A stretch of DNA of 22,656 nucleotides. It comes from a virus. Positions 13,020 through 21,254 of the stretch are shown piece after piece; positions within the stretch are counted from its first letter, which is position 1, and the number at the start of each line of letters is the position of its first letter. The DNA lies in the IMG/VR virus record IMGVR_UViG_3300048924_000253, positions 1-22,656 of that record; one strand, given 5' to 3'. Under the pieces are notes generated by a model that was not told the origin of the DNA, made no database searches, and saw nothing but the letters and a program-made list of their open reading frames with translations. The translations under genes and the position numbers were made by a program.

Positions 13020-15998
13020 TTAGGTGAGTTGCCCGCCGTTACGGCGCGCAGTTGCGATTTCCTGACGGCAGACGACCTTGATAGCTTCTGCCAGGCGTAC
13101 CGGATCGGGTGTTGCGCCGCCTCCATCCGTGGCATCCACGGTGACACTGACATTGACCGTGCTGGAGCTTCCGCCCGCACCGCCACGCACGCCGAGACGA
13201 CCTTGCGAGTCGCGCGCCAGCGGCACAATCGCCTCTGGGCCAGCCTCACCCATCACGCCGGTCTTGCCGTTGGCCATTCCGAACGCGGTCGGCGTGCTGA
13301 CCACGCTGTCGGAGAACGCGCCGCCATTAGCGAACATCTGTACGCCGCCGGACCATGCGCCCCCCTTCGCTTGCGGGAAGTAGGTCGAGGAATAGCCGGC
13401 CTGAGATGCGCCAAGCGAAGTTGACGAGCTGCCACCGAAGTACGAACTAGCTGCAGAAGCAGCCAGGCCGAACAGACCGCTCAGCGCCGAGGAACTGGCC
13501 TGCCGAGTAGCTATGCGAGCCATGTCAGCCAGAATCGACTTGGCAAAGTCACCGAACGACAGCTTCCCGGTAAGGGCGAACTGAGCAGCAGCATCTTCCA
13601 TGGATCTGAACGCATTAGTGAACAGGCTTTTCGTCTGCCCGGCCACGTCGCGCGTCGACTCCAGGTAGTTTTCCCAGGCCGAGGATGCGCCGGCAGTCCA
13701 GCTACCTTGCGCCGACGTCATGTCGTCGTAGTTGGCGACCACCGTGTTGCGCAGGTCCTGCTGGCTCTGTGCGACAGCCTTGAGCTTGGCGTTGTACTCA
13801 TCGAGGCTCATGCCGCGCGAGCCGTCGCCGTACTGGTTGGCTAGGTCGATGCGCTGGGCGTTGGCCTTGTCGTCGATGCCGTTTTGCTGCTCCGTCAGCG
13901 ATCTCTGACGATCACCCTGCCCAAGACCAGAGGCCGTACGCAATCCCTGCTGTCGAAGTGTCTCGACCTGTTGCTGGAGAGCGCTGGTGTACGTGTTGAC
14001 CGCCAATGTCTGCTTGCGTAGTCGACCGTCTTCGTTGGTGGCAATGATCGACAGTTCGCTGTCACTGTCCTGCTGCGCTTTGACCATGGCGCTGCGGGCG
14101 TCGGCGATTTTCTGATCGATCTGGATGACCTGCGCCGCAGTCGTCCCTTTCTTGGTTTTGGCCGCTTCGAGCGCGTCAATTTCTGACTGATAGCTCTGAG
14201 CGACTTCGGTAGCTTCCTGCTGCAGCAAGCTGACGCGCTGCTCGGTATAACTGGCCTGAGAGATAACGCCGGCACGCTGTGATGCCTCAAGCTCTTTTTC
14301 CGCGTTTTTGTAGTAGGCCAACGTTTCGGCCAGTACGTTCTTCGCGTTGTTGAAGCTGGTCAGGTCAACGCTGCCCGCAGCACCCTTCGGATCCTTGAAC
14401 TTATCGTTGATGTTTGCCAGGTTCTTGTCGACGACTGACTGATCAAGACGCTTGTCTTTGGGGTCCGCCTTACGGATATCGTCGAGTTGCCGGCGATATT
14501 CCTTCAGCGCATCTGCGCGTTTTTGCTCATTTGTCCAAGACGACTTGGTAAGTGCGTCGACCTTTGCCATCGCGACAACGGCGTCTTTCTGGACCTTTGC
14601 CTGCTCACCCTCATACTTTGCAATATCAGCTTCAGCGGCCTTCTGGTCCTCCAGCATGTTGAGACGATTGCCGTAGAAATCGATCATCTCCTGCTTGTTT
14701 TGGAACACCCCCACATCACCAGACTGAGCCCGGGCAAGGTCACGCTGAGCCTGTTCGATATCGGAGCCAATGTTGCTGCGACCAATATTTTTCAGGTTGT
14801 CGGCCGCGCGTGCGACAGCGTTGTAACCCTTCTCCCAGAAGCTCAGGTTTTCGAGGATTCTCGGTGTGCGCTCGTTGATGGCGTCCGCGTATTGCTCGGT
14901 CGCCAGCTTCACAGCACCTGCGTGGTCGCCCTGCTCTTCCAAGGCAGCTATCTGCGAATAAACCGAAGCAGTTAGGTAGTGATATTGCTCATTCAGCGCG
15001 GCAGACGCCTTCACTGGCTCGTCTGCTAGCTTGGAAAACTCGGCAACAGTTTCGCTGACGGCTTTGCCGGTAGCCTCCTGCATGGAGACTGCAGCCCTGG
15101 TGATGTCGCCAAAGCTTTCGCCGGCGATCTTGCCATTACCAGCCAGTAATGCGAGGACTTCTGCCGCTTGACCGGTTGTGCCAACAGTCGCACTGACTTG
15201 TCGTGCCAGTTCGCCCATTTGCCCAGCACTGACGCCGGCGAAATTCCCGGTCAGTACCAGTGATTTGTTGTAAGCGTCCTGCTCTTCGCTGCCCTTGTAG
15301 TAGGAAACCCCGAGCGCGGCAACTGCGGCCGTTACCAGCGCGATAGGTGCGAGAACGGCCAGTAGGCTGGCAGCGGAAGCCCCGGCGCCGGCGCCAAGCT
15401 GAGCGACAGCCCGAACTCCGCTCCCCCAATCCCCTGAAGACAGTGCATTGCCTAACTGGACAACGTTTTCCTGGGCCTGACGGGTACCGAGACGAAGTTT
15501 GTCGAACCCAGTGGCGGTTTTTTCGAGTTTGGCGTAATCCTTGTCGATTTTGCTCAGTGACGAATTGTACTGGTCTTGACTGATGCGACCGGCATCGAGG
15601 TGCTTACCCAGTTGCTCAACCTGAGTGTCCAGCTTGGACATTGCCGCCTTGGCCGGATCGATCGCGCCGAGCAGGCTGTTCAGCGCCTTCTGCTCATCCA
15701 GGGTCGACTTGGCCAAGGCCAACTGCTGCTTATCGAGCTGCGCGGTGATCTTGGTAAATTCTGCCTCGCCATAAGCGCCGGTCTGGGTCAGCTTCGCCAG
15801 GCTGTCACGTTGCTTGGCCAGCTCCTGCGTGGTGGTCGCGCCTTTCGACAGCGACTTCTCCAGCGCCTCCATCTCTTTCATCAGGCCGACGGCAGATTGC
15901 TCTGCCCGCTCACCGGACTTTGTCAGCTTGTCGAGATCGGTCGCAGCCTGGGCAGCATCAGCCGAGTCGACCTTAATGCCGAGTTCTGCAATGTTCAT
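13020..15998 (-). CDS. Tail tape measure protein, lambda family
   Basis: A 992-residue protein that sets tail length and is injected with the DNA. The N-terminal 180 residues are coiled coil (repeated TDLDKLTKSGER, LEKSLSKG, LDEQKALNSL). A hydrophobic, membrane-like segment lies near residues 200-235 (SLLAVLAPIALVTAAVAALG). Long helical repeats follow. The C-terminal region carries the lambda tape-measure signature (FTNAFRSMEDAAAQFALTG, then FGDFAKSILADMARIATRQ), and a glycine/serine-rich end with GPEAIVPLARDSQGR. AAGGTGA precedes the ATG. It is the longest gene after J, and its length predicts a tail of siphovirus size. Confidence 0.95.
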   Translation of the reverse strand: MNIAELGIKVDSADAAQAATDLDKLTKSGERAEQSAVGLMKEMEALEKSLSKGATTTQELAKQRDSLAKLTQTGAYGEAEFTKITAQLDKQQLALAKSTLDEQKALNSLLGAIDPAKAAMSKLDTQVEQLGKHLDAGRISQDQYNSSLSKIDKDYAKLEKTATGFDKLRLGTRQAQENVVQLGNALSSGDWGSGVRAVAQLGAGAGASAASLLAVLAPIALVTAAVAALGVSYYKGSEEQDAYNKSLVLTGNFAGVSAGQMGELARQVSATVGTTGQAAEVLALLAGNGKIAGESFGDITRAAVSMQEATGKAVSETVAEFSKLADEPVKASAALNEQYHYLTASVYSQIAALEEQGDHAGAVKLATEQYADAINERTPRILENLSFWEKGYNAVARAADNLKNIGRSNIGSDIEQAQRDLARAQSGDVGVFQNKQEMIDFYGNRLNMLEDQKAAEADIAKYEGEQAKVQKDAVVAMAKVDALTKSSWTNEQKRADALKEYRRQLDDIRKADPKDKRLDQSVVDKNLANINDKFKDPKGAAGSVDLTSFNNAKNVLAETLAYYKNAEKELEASQRAGVISQASYTEQRVSLLQQEATEVAQSYQSEIDALEAAKTKKGTTAAQVIQIDQKIADARSAMVKAQQDSDSELSIIATNEDGRLRKQTLAVNTYTSALQQQVETLRQQGLRTASGLGQGDRQRSLTEQQNGIDDKANAQRIDLANQYGDGSRGMSLDEYNAKLKAVAQSQQDLRNTVVANYDDMTSAQGSWTAGASSAWENYLESTRDVAGQTKSLFTNAFRSMEDAAAQFALTGKLSFGDFAKSILADMARIATRQASSSALSGLFGLAASAASSYFGGSSSTSLGASQAGYSSTYFPQAKGGAWSGGVQMFANGGAFSDSVVSTPTAFGMANGKTGVMGEAGPEAIVPLARDSQGRLGVRGGAGGSSSTVNVSVTVDATDGGGATPDPVRLAEAIKVVCRQEIATARRNGGQLT

Positions 15999-16017
15999 CG
16001 ACTCACCTTGAATAAGC

Positions 16018-16033
16018 GCCCGTCTTCACGGGC
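16018..16033 (-). other. Hairpin at the DUF1799 / tape measure junction
   Basis: GCCCGT (16018-16023) and ACGGGC (16028-16033) form a perfect 6-bp stem with a 4-base loop across the DUF1799 stop codon. On the minus strand it lies about 20 bases before the tape measure ATG and is followed by GCTTATTC rather than a U run. It may be an RNA stability element rather than a terminator. Confidence 0.4.
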
Positions 16034-16298
16034 TGTTGTCGCGGGCTTCAGCCATGACTGCGATGGCTTCCGACTCCATGACGCGGATGTCCTGAAATAC
16101 GCTGGGGCGATCCTTCGCCGGTACGCCGACGAGTCGCATTACATTCGGCAGGACGCCGTAATCGAGGCCAGTTGCGCCGCATGCACCCGTACGCCACTGA
16201 GTCCCCATCGAATCCATGACGAGGAACGCCTTCCAGTTGTCCGGCCAGACTTCGAAAGTCTCGTCATAGTCGTCCGGAGATAGTCCGAATAACGCCAA
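16026..16298 (-). CDS. DUF1799 tail assembly protein, expressed as the -1 frameshift extension of the chaperone
   Basis: This is the phage DUF1799 family: the pattern FEVWPDNWKAFLVMDSMGTQWRTG, GATGLDYGVLPNVMRL and a C-terminal IRVMESEAIAVMAEA. It is the counterpart of lambda T in the G/GT pair. There is no ATG; the first possible start in the open frame is TTG 16298. The open frame continues upstream without a stop to the GGGAAAC slip site, so the protein is most likely made only as a fusion. Reading through would add 107 residues from 16349 to the 127-residue chaperone, giving 234 residues. The fusion recruits tape measure and tail tube during tail assembly. Confidence 0.88.
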   Translation of the reverse strand: MALFGLSPDDYDETFEVWPDNWKAFLVMDSMGTQWRTGACGATGLDYGVLPNVMRLVGVPAKDRPSVFQDIRVMESEAIAVMAEARDNSP

Positions 16299-16345
16299 CT
16301 GTTCGGCCGAAACTGAAGGCTCGTATAGCGCACGAGCGGCGGCGG

Positions 16346-16729
16346 TTAGTTTCCCAGTCGAGCCTTCCCAAAAGCTTCGCTGTAGGCCTTAACCACTTCA
16401 TCCGATACGCCGATACAGCTTTTCACCAAGGCAGTGATCGACTCGTCGTTGAGCTCGTCGTCGAAGCCCCACGACACGACCAGGTCCTTGATTTGATCAA
16501 CGCCCTGCTCTACTTCGGCCGCGGTTACTTCGGAAAGGGAGGGCTGTGTACCCTTGAAGCGCTCGCCAATGGCCTCCGCCTTTTCCTTCCATGAGTCGAA
16601 CAGCTCAGCCAGCGCCGTACGGTCGCGGTACTTGAACGTGAACGGCACCATTGCCGGCGTGCCGCCAACCTGCGGAATGGAAACATCAACGGTGAACGTC
16701 GGTTTCGGCGCGATGGAAAACTTTGCCAT
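16346..16729 (-). CDS. Tail assembly chaperone (lambda G-like)
   Basis: A 127-residue tail assembly chaperone. The N-terminal 50 residues form a beta-rich part (FTVDVSIPQVGGTPAMVPFTFKY). The rest is helical and acidic (LAELFDSWKEKAEAIGERF, EVEQGVDQIKDLVVSWG), ending SEAFGKARLGN. It lies between the tail tube and tape measure genes, as in nearly all siphoviruses. AAGGAATCCTC precedes the ATG. The last two sense codons, GGA AAC, lie in a slippery heptamer that sends a fraction of ribosomes into the DUF1799 frame. Confidence 0.92.
   Translation of the reverse strand: MAKFSIAPKPTFTVDVSIPQVGGTPAMVPFTFKYRDRTALAELFDSWKEKAEAIGERFKGTQPSLSEVTAAEVEQGVDQIKDLVVSWGFDDELNDESITALVKSCIGVSDEVVKAYSEAFGKARLGN
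16349..16355 (-). promoter_or_regulatory. GGGAAAC slippery heptamer, programmed -1 frameshift site
   Basis: On the minus strand the 0-frame codons CTG GGA AAC TAA contain G-GGA-AAC in the exact X-XXY-YYZ phase, directly before the stop. After a -1 slip the frame continues as CTA ACC GCC and runs open into DUF1799. A GCTCGT/ACGAGC hairpin (16319-16337) begins 11 bases downstream and could stimulate slipping. The gene pair and site match the lambda G/GT arrangement. Confidence 0.9.
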
Positions 16730-16738
16730 GAGGATTCC

Positions 16739-17386
16739 TTACGACAGGTAGCGGGTAGGTGCTGCTTGCAGCGCCAGGGAGACGGTGCGAGTAAGCAGGT
16801 TGTTGCGGGAGACCGTCGGCTGCAGAGAGAACGAGGTGTAGGCGCCGTAATACAACTTGTCGGTACCTGGCAGGTTCAGGCGAGCGGCTTGCATAGACTT
16901 CGCGGAATCGGCGGCCGTAACGACGGCCACATAAGGCAGAGACGGGTCGTCGGCGACAGTCAGCACCATGCTGGCGGCGGACTTGTCGGTCGGCAGCTGT
17001 CGGCCTTGCTGGTCTTCAAGGAAGACTATGTCGGCGTAGTTCTGCTCGCCGCCGGAGAAGGCCACATCGGTGATCTGAGGGATTTGAGCCCAGGTCAGCA
17101 CCTTCGTCAGCGTGCCCGCGCCTGAGCCAGCAGGAAAGATCTGGGTGCTGGTGGTGTCGATCGCTTCCAGGGTGATCGCGGTCGCAGTCGCAGTTTTCAC
17201 GCGGACCACTTTGCCGTTAAGCGGAGTCCAACCAGAAGTGAGCTGAACGATGTCGCCGGTCACCAGCGTGGCACCGACAGTGGTGCAGATGGCTTCAGCT
17301 GCATTGGAGATGGCCGAGAATGCGAGCGGAGCGGCGTAGGTAGCAGCATGCTCGAACGTCGCGCCATTCGGGAGTTTGTAGCCCAT
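16739..17386 (-). CDS. Major tail tube protein
   Basis: A 215-residue protein in the tail tube position, between the tail terminator and the assembly chaperone. The sequence is beta-rich and small-residue-rich throughout, with segments such as LPNGATFEHAATYAAPL, TLTKVLTWAQIPQITDVAFSGGEQNYADI and FSLQPTVSRNNLLTRTVSLALQ, and no membrane segment. This fits siphovirus tail tube proteins, which stack as hexamers. AGAGGAAA lies before the ATG at 17386. It is identified by position, size and composition rather than by a strong motif. Confidence 0.85.
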   Translation of the reverse strand: MGYKLPNGATFEHAATYAAPLAFSAISNAAEAICTTVGATLVTGDIVQLTSGWTPLNGKVVRVKTATATAITLEAIDTTSTQIFPAGSGAGTLTKVLTWAQIPQITDVAFSGGEQNYADIVFLEDQQGRQLPTDKSAASMVLTVADDPSLPYVAVVTAADSAKSMQAARLNLPGTDKLYYGAYTSFSLQPTVSRNNLLTRTVSLALQAAPTRYLS

Positions 17387-17408
17387 GGGGGGTTTCCTCT
17401 ATGCAGAA

Positions 17409-17437
17409 ATGACAAAACCCGCTCAATGGCGGGTTCT
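17409..17437 (-). terminator. Intrinsic terminator between tail terminator and tail tube genes
   Basis: A perfect 7-bp stem AACCCGC (17416-17422) / GCGGGTT (17429-17435) has a 6-base loop and is followed on the minus strand by TTGTC after the stem's own TT. It sits in an 71-base gap upstream of the tail tube gene. It may be a partial terminator or protect a separate tube transcript. Confidence 0.6.
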
Positions 17438-17457
17438 GGGTTTGCCCAATGGGCGGA

Positions 17458-17877
17458 TTAGGTGGTGGTGTCGGCTCGATACTGGAACGAGACCGGCAAA
17501 GTTAAGGCGGTTTCTTCTTGCTGCTCAGGACCTGGGTCTAAAGGCGTCATCACTTGGACACTGAAGCCTGTCTTGGTCAACTGATCGTTGAGCGGGTACA
17601 GCGCGGCCAATTCGTCGGCCAGCCCCTCTGCTGCACCGGTACCGCCGCCAACGGGGGTCACGATCGTGACCTGAAACATGCCCGTGTACAGCCGATGCAC
17701 TCCGGCGAGGTCATTACTGTTCGTGCCAGCCGGCAGCAGAAAAGCCCGAAGGTAGGTCTCGCTCACCGTAGGCGTGAAAGCGACATTCTGGTAAGCGATG
17801 CGCAACGCAGGACTGCGTGCGGCCGCCCATGCCTTCAGTCGCCCCTCAAGCATGGATCGGATGATTTTGTGGCTCAT
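17458..17877 (-). CDS. Tail terminator protein (DUF4128-like)
   Basis: A 139-residue protein resembling DUF4128 tail terminators, which cap the tail tube and join it to the head. Features include an N-terminal helix (IIRSMLEGRLKAWAAAR), the ALRIAYQNVAFTP segment, the central LYTGMFQVTIVTPVGGGTG strand, and GLADELAALYPLNDQL. The ATG overlaps the stop of the upstream neck gene (ATGA at 17874-17877), so the two are translationally coupled. Confidence 0.85.
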   Translation of the reverse strand: MSHKIIRSMLEGRLKAWAAARSPALRIAYQNVAFTPTVSETYLRAFLLPAGTNSNDLAGVHRLYTGMFQVTIVTPVGGGTGAAEGLADELAALYPLNDQLTKTGFSVQVMTPLDPGPEQQEETALTLPVSFQYRADTTT

Positions 17878-18470
17878 ACCTGGTTGTTCCTGATGGCCTC
17901 CAGCACAATCTGCTGGAAGCGGGCTACGGTGATGCGGACCATGCCGGCGGGGGCCTGCTTTGAGTGCCCGTATTCCAATGGAATCGCATACGGCAGGTTG
18001 TTGATGAGGTAGGCGGTTTGGCCGGCAGTGAAATCGCTGACAGCAGAAACCAGCGCGGCGATGGCTTCTTGTCCGCTCGGATCAACCCCATCAAACGTGA
18101 CGTTTTCGACGACATCGATTGAGAGATGCCAGTTCGCCCGGAACCGTCCACCGACGTAGCCTTCGGGCGCGACGATATCCATGCCATCGTTCAGCTTTCG
18201 CCCTGGCTTGAGTCGGCCCGCCTTCGTCAGGTTGGCGGGATCGCTGCGCAGATCGCCGTTGTGATCGTCCACGGCCTTGTTGTATTGGCTGGCCACGGCG
18301 TTCTGTGCCCAGATCTCGGGATTCCCCACTGGCGACATGCGGATAACGCTGCTGCCGACCTCGATGATGATCTCGCGCAGGCTGGCGTCGATGGCTTCTG
18401 TGGTTTGGGCGGCGAACTCAGCAAGGCTCAGCGCGAAGCTGCCAGACTGGCCTGCTCCGGCGCGGCTCAT
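17874..18470 (-). CDS. Neck / head-tail joining protein (HK97 gp10-like)
   Basis: A 198-residue protein between the head closure and tail terminator genes, where siphoviruses encode an HK97 gp10-type neck protein. It has a helical N-terminal half (ALSLAEFAAQTTEAIDASLREIII), a central FRANWHLSIDVV strand and the family-typical C-terminal PYAIPLEYGHSKQAPAGMVR. The ATG at 18470 overlaps the upstream stop (ATGA). The longer frame to 18590 is rejected because it would overlap the previous gene by 124 bases and lacks a ribosome binding site. Confidence 0.85.
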   Translation of the reverse strand: MSRAGAGQSGSFALSLAEFAAQTTEAIDASLREIIIEVGSSVIRMSPVGNPEIWAQNAVASQYNKAVDDHNGDLRSDPANLTKAGRLKPGRKLNDGMDIVAPEGYVGGRFRANWHLSIDVVENVTFDGVDPSGQEAIAALVSAVSDFTAGQTAYLINNLPYAIPLEYGHSKQAPAGMVRITVARFQQIVLEAIRNNQV

Positions 18471-18835
18471 GACCGCACCTGCAATTCGTAGAGAATCGGT
18501 GTACCGGCTGGGTTGATCTCTTTCAGCGGAGGGACGATTGACCAGGTGCGACCCTGGACGATGACCTTGTTCAGCAGGTCCGGCGCCCACGCCAGCCCCT
18601 GCGCAGCGATCTTGAGCTTCTTGTCGCCCTGCTTGATGAGGCTGTTGTTCTGGAATTCTTGGCCGGTGAAGTCAAGCAGGATGCCTTGAGCAGTTTGCTC
18701 GGCGACTATGCCGGGGCTGCCAGTGCCGGTATCAGGGTCGTACTCGCCAGCAGTGGTTGCCCGGATGATCACGGGCTGACCGAACTCTGTGATCATCTCC
18801 AGAGCCATCACGGCCATTTCTTCGTAGAAGACCAT
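18467..18835 (-). CDS. Head closure / head-tail stopper-like protein
   Basis: A 122-residue protein in the head-tail stopper position. It is beta-rich with the recognisable pattern EFGQPVIIRATTAGEYDPDTGTG, GILLDFTGQE and the end GTPILYELQVRS, as seen in small head completion proteins of Pseudomonas phages. GGAG lies 7 bases before the ATG at 18835. Later in-frame ATGs exist (MAVMALEM), so the start could be up to 9 codons further in. Function is assigned by position. Confidence 0.78.
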   Translation of the reverse strand: MVFYEEMAVMALEMITEFGQPVIIRATTAGEYDPDTGTGSPGIVAEQTAQGILLDFTGQEFQNNSLIKQGDKKLKIAAQGLAWAPDLLNKVIVQGRTWSIVPPLKEINPAGTPILYELQVRS

Positions 18836-18853
18836 GGTGGCTCCAGTTTTCTG

Positions 18854-19075
18854 TTAATTGGGTGATGAGAGCCAATGCGCCTTTATATCGGCCTTTATTT
18901 TTTCACGCTTTGACAGCAGGTCATTGGCAACACGAACAGCTATATCCACTGCCCTCTGCTCGTTTTCAAGATCCTTGAAACTCATAGCCGAAAGTACGGC
19001 TGCGACATACCTATCCCAAGCCTCAATTTGATCTTGTACTGGCGGAACAAGGCAGTTGACGTTATGAATTGGCAT
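18854..19075 (-). CDS. Small hypothetical protein within the head-tail joining cluster
   Basis: A 73-residue, mostly helical protein (AWDRYVAAVLSAMSF, then LENEQRAVDIAVRVANDLLSKREKI) with no recognised family, signal peptide or membrane segment. Its ribosome binding site GGGAGGG is excellent but lies inside an 8-bp hairpin, which may lower translation. Composition is more AT-rich than the flanking head genes. It may be a late insertion or an accessory protein of head completion. Confidence 0.7.
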   Translation of the reverse strand: MPIHNVNCLVPPVQDQIEAWDRYVAAVLSAMSFKDLENEQRAVDIAVRVANDLLSKREKIKADIKAHWLSSPN

Positions 19076-19081
19076 TCTGAA

Positions 19082-19101
19082 ACCCTCCCTGTTGGAAGGG
19101 T
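19082..19101 (-). promoter_or_regulatory. Hairpin enclosing the ribosome binding site of the 73-residue gene
   Basis: On the minus strand ACCCTTCC and GGGAGGGT pair (8 bp, one G-U) around an AACA loop. The second arm is the Shine-Dalgarno sequence of the gene starting at 19075. Such a fold would hide the site and reduce initiation unless ribosomes translating upstream open it. Confidence 0.5.
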
Positions 19102-19110
19102 AAAGCTAGT

Positions 19111-19614
19111 TCACGCTCTCACTGCAAACAACCCACGACGGTGTAGATAATCGGCAAACTGCGTAATGCTCGGCCGGTCCGGCGCCGCAGGCAACAGTCG
19201 CCCGCTGGTGTTCGGGATCGTCGCGTACTCGCGCGTTACCGCCCCTTCGACACGCTCCAGCGTTACCGCGCCTTTGCGCTTCTCGACCGGATCGATGTCG
19301 TCGGTGTAGATCTCGGCGGCCAAGGCCATCTGGCCGTACTGGATGCGAGCCGGTAGGTAGTTGTCGGGCTTGATCTGGCAGTCCAGCTCAACCCCTCGGC
19401 GCGGCCAGGCCAGAGCCTGATCGCTATCCGTTTTGCGCCCCTTCCAGGTCATGCCATCCATCGCCAAGGCGGACCGGCGAAGCAGTGCTTCTTGCGCTGC
19501 AACGTCCGCAGGGATGGTCACGCCAAACTTGCCGGCGTACATGACCAAGTCTGCGGCGCTCGCGTAGCTTTCGGCGTCAGGCTTGCCGGTACCGTCCTCG
19601 ATGATGAGTGTCAT
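19111..19614 (-). CDS. Head-tail connector/adaptor, DnaT-like family
   Basis: A 167-residue protein of the phage head-tail adaptor group often labelled 'DnaT-like ssDNA-binding'. It starts TLIIEDGTGKPDAESYASAAD and continues with a helical ALLRRSALAMDGMTWKGRKT, then QALAWPRRGVELD. The C-terminal YLHRRGLFAVRA is also typical. In capsid assembly it sits below the portal. Its place right after the capsid cluster fits. The ribosome binding site (GAG about 9 bases upstream) is weak. Confidence 0.85.
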   Translation of the reverse strand: MTLIIEDGTGKPDAESYASAADLVMYAGKFGVTIPADVAAQEALLRRSALAMDGMTWKGRKTDSDQALAWPRRGVELDCQIKPDNYLPARIQYGQMALAAEIYTDDIDPVEKRKGAVTLERVEGAVTREYATIPNTSGRLLPAAPDRPSITQFADYLHRRGLFAVRA

Positions 19615-19677
19615 GGATCAACTCGCTGGATAGAGTTTTGAAGGATTGGCCGCCGGGGTTACCAACAGCCTGCAGTA

Positions 19678-20235
19678 TCACGCCTTGGGCAGATCAACGA
19701 CGAGCTTTTCCAAGGACTCTTTCGAGGCGTTGGCCCGGTAAGTCACGCCTGCAGTGTCGAGCTTAGCCTTCAGGGCTTCGACTTCCACGCCCTCACCTGC
19801 TTTCAGCTCAGTGAGTTCGTTACGCAACTTCTCGTTTTCCGCTGCGAGATCCTCGCGCGTACCGGCCAGAGCTTCCATCTGTAGGCGAATGCCGTCGAGC
19901 GCCTGAAACAGGCGGATTGCGAGCTCGCCGGTTTCCGGTTTTTCGATCTCGCCGGCATCAAGTCCATCAATTACAGCACGGACCGTATCGTTTTCAGCGC
20001 GCAGCTTACCGATCAGCTCTTCCAGTTCAGCCTGGTTACTACCAGCACCAACAACCAACATCAGGTGTTGCTCGACTTCCTTCAGCGTTACTTCGGGCGT
20101 GTTGTCGGCTTCATCGTCGCGACTCTCGGTCACGTTCGCGTCGATGATGCGCAGGCCTGCTTCCTTAGCCAACGCCTTCACGTCTTCCTGGTACTGATGA
20201 AACGGACCGGGCAGATACCAAATTTTGTTGCTCAT
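19678..20235 (-). CDS. Hypothetical coiled-coil protein after the capsid gene
   Basis: A 185-residue acidic protein. The N-terminus (MSNKIWYLPGPFHQYQEDVKALAKEAGLRIID) looks like a compact alpha/beta domain. The middle is strongly coiled-coil (about residues 75-155, with ELEELIGKLRAEND and DLAAENEKLRNELTELK). The C-terminus contains GVTYRANASKESLEKLVVDLP, like a small SAP/HeH-type helix pair. ATG 20235 is favoured over ATG 20241 because GAGGAA is 8 bases from the former and too close to the latter. Related proteins occur between capsid and connector genes in Pseudomonas phages; the role is unknown. Confidence 0.75.
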   Translation of the reverse strand: MSNKIWYLPGPFHQYQEDVKALAKEAGLRIIDANVTESRDDEADNTPEVTLKEVEQHLMLVVGAGSNQAELEELIGKLRAENDTVRAVIDGLDAGEIEKPETGELAIRLFQALDGIRLQMEALAGTREDLAAENEKLRNELTELKAGEGVEVEALKAKLDTAGVTYRANASKESLEKLVVDLPKA

Positions 20236-20249
20236 GATCATTTCCTCGC

Positions 20250-20270
20250 CAAACCGGGCGCGAGGCCCGA
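20250..20270 (-). other. Hairpin between the capsid gene and the coiled-coil gene
   Basis: CGGGC (20255-20259) pairs with GCCCG (20265-20269) with a 5-base loop; on the minus strand GTTTGG follows. It could be a weak terminator that lowers expression downstream of the abundantly made capsid protein. The U tract is poor. Confidence 0.35.
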
Positions 20271-20285
20271 TTCAACCTTTAGGGA

Positions 20286-21254
20286 TTACTTGGAAGCATC
20301 ACCGATCAGGGCAACACCAGCGGTGTCCTTGATGCTGGCTGCGGTTTTGTCCCAGTTGGTGCCGGTGGCCAGCGCTGCGTTAGACGGGGATTTGCCACCG
20401 TTGGTGGTATCCCAGGTGTAACCCTTCAGACCTAAGCCGAAGGTGTAGTCGGTCTGGATTGTGGTCTCGATGCGCTCTTTGCCATTGACGGTTTGAACGT
20501 TCGAGATGATGTCGCGGTTGTCGTGGACCAGCGCAGCACCGCCCACCAACCCCAGGATGATTTCCTTGTTCGGCGTGCCGGTCTGCATTAGCGCCGGAGC
20601 GTCGGTGACGATCGATACTTTGCCGAGGATGTCGACCACGCGGACGTTGCCGGCCACGAACAGATTGGTGGAGTTGCCGATCGCTTGCCCGACCAGTTTG
20701 TGCCAGGTAGTGCCCTGCATGATCTGAGCAACCAACGACTGGCTGGCATCGCCGAACTTAGCATGTGCGTTGTTCAGGCCTGCCTGAGTGATACCGGCGG
20801 TTGCCGATACGTCGTTCACCGCTGCGGCCTGCGCAGTGATCGCAGCGACCAGAGCGGCGATGGCTGTGTTCAGCTGATCCTTCAGCAGAACCTCTGCGAA
20901 CGCCCGGCTAGCCACTTCTATGCCCTGAACAGTTGGACGCTCAAGCCAGGTCATTTGGGATGGTTCATAACGGATTGGACCGAAGCCACCCGCTACCTTG
21001 ACCGAAGTGTTCTTCAGTTCGGTCAGATCGGTGATCGGCGCGGCGCCGTTAGCGGCATAACGATCAACACGACGCTGAGCAGCACCCAGCGCCTGGAAGA
21101 ACGACTCTTGCAAGAAGTCGCCGGTGAAGCCTTCAGGAGACAACACGATCGCGCCGTTACTGGCGGCATTGAATGCCTGAAGCATTTGATCCAGCGTCTC
21201 GAGAGTCGCGGGCATGATGAAGTCGTTGAAGACCTGCATTTGAGACAGGGACAT
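20286..21254 (-). CDS. Major capsid protein
   Basis: A 322-residue protein directly downstream of the scaffold gene and upstream of the connector, with size and composition of an HK97-fold capsid protein. It has an N-terminal helical arm (MQVFNDFIMPATLETLDQML), a middle alanine-rich helical stretch (LNTAIAALVAAITAQAAAV) and a beta-rich C-terminal half (NLFVAGNVRVVDILGKVS, IETTIQTDYTFGLGLKGYTWD). AAGGAA lies before the ATG. No prohead protease gene is seen nearby; a separate scaffold protein is used instead. Assigned mainly by synteny and composition. Confidence 0.88.
   Translation of the reverse strand: MSLSQMQVFNDFIMPATLETLDQMLQAFNAASNGAIVLSPEGFTGDFLQESFFQALGAAQRRVDRYAANGAAPITDLTELKNTSVKVAGGFGPIRYEPSQMTWLERPTVQGIEVASRAFAEVLLKDQLNTAIAALVAAITAQAAAVNDVSATAGITQAGLNNAHAKFGDASQSLVAQIMQGTTWHKLVGQAIGNSTNLFVAGNVRVVDILGKVSIVTDAPALMQTGTPNKEIILGLVGGAALVHDNRDIISNVQTVNGKERIETTIQTDYTFGLGLKGYTWDTTNGGKSPSNAALATGTNWDKTAASIKDTAGVALIGDASK

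Noticed and set aside
15576-16283. Long plus-strand frame opposite the tape measure and DUF1799 genes
   Set aside because: It is the antisense shadow of well-supported minus-strand genes; its Leu/Arg/Gln-rich translation lacks recognisable features.
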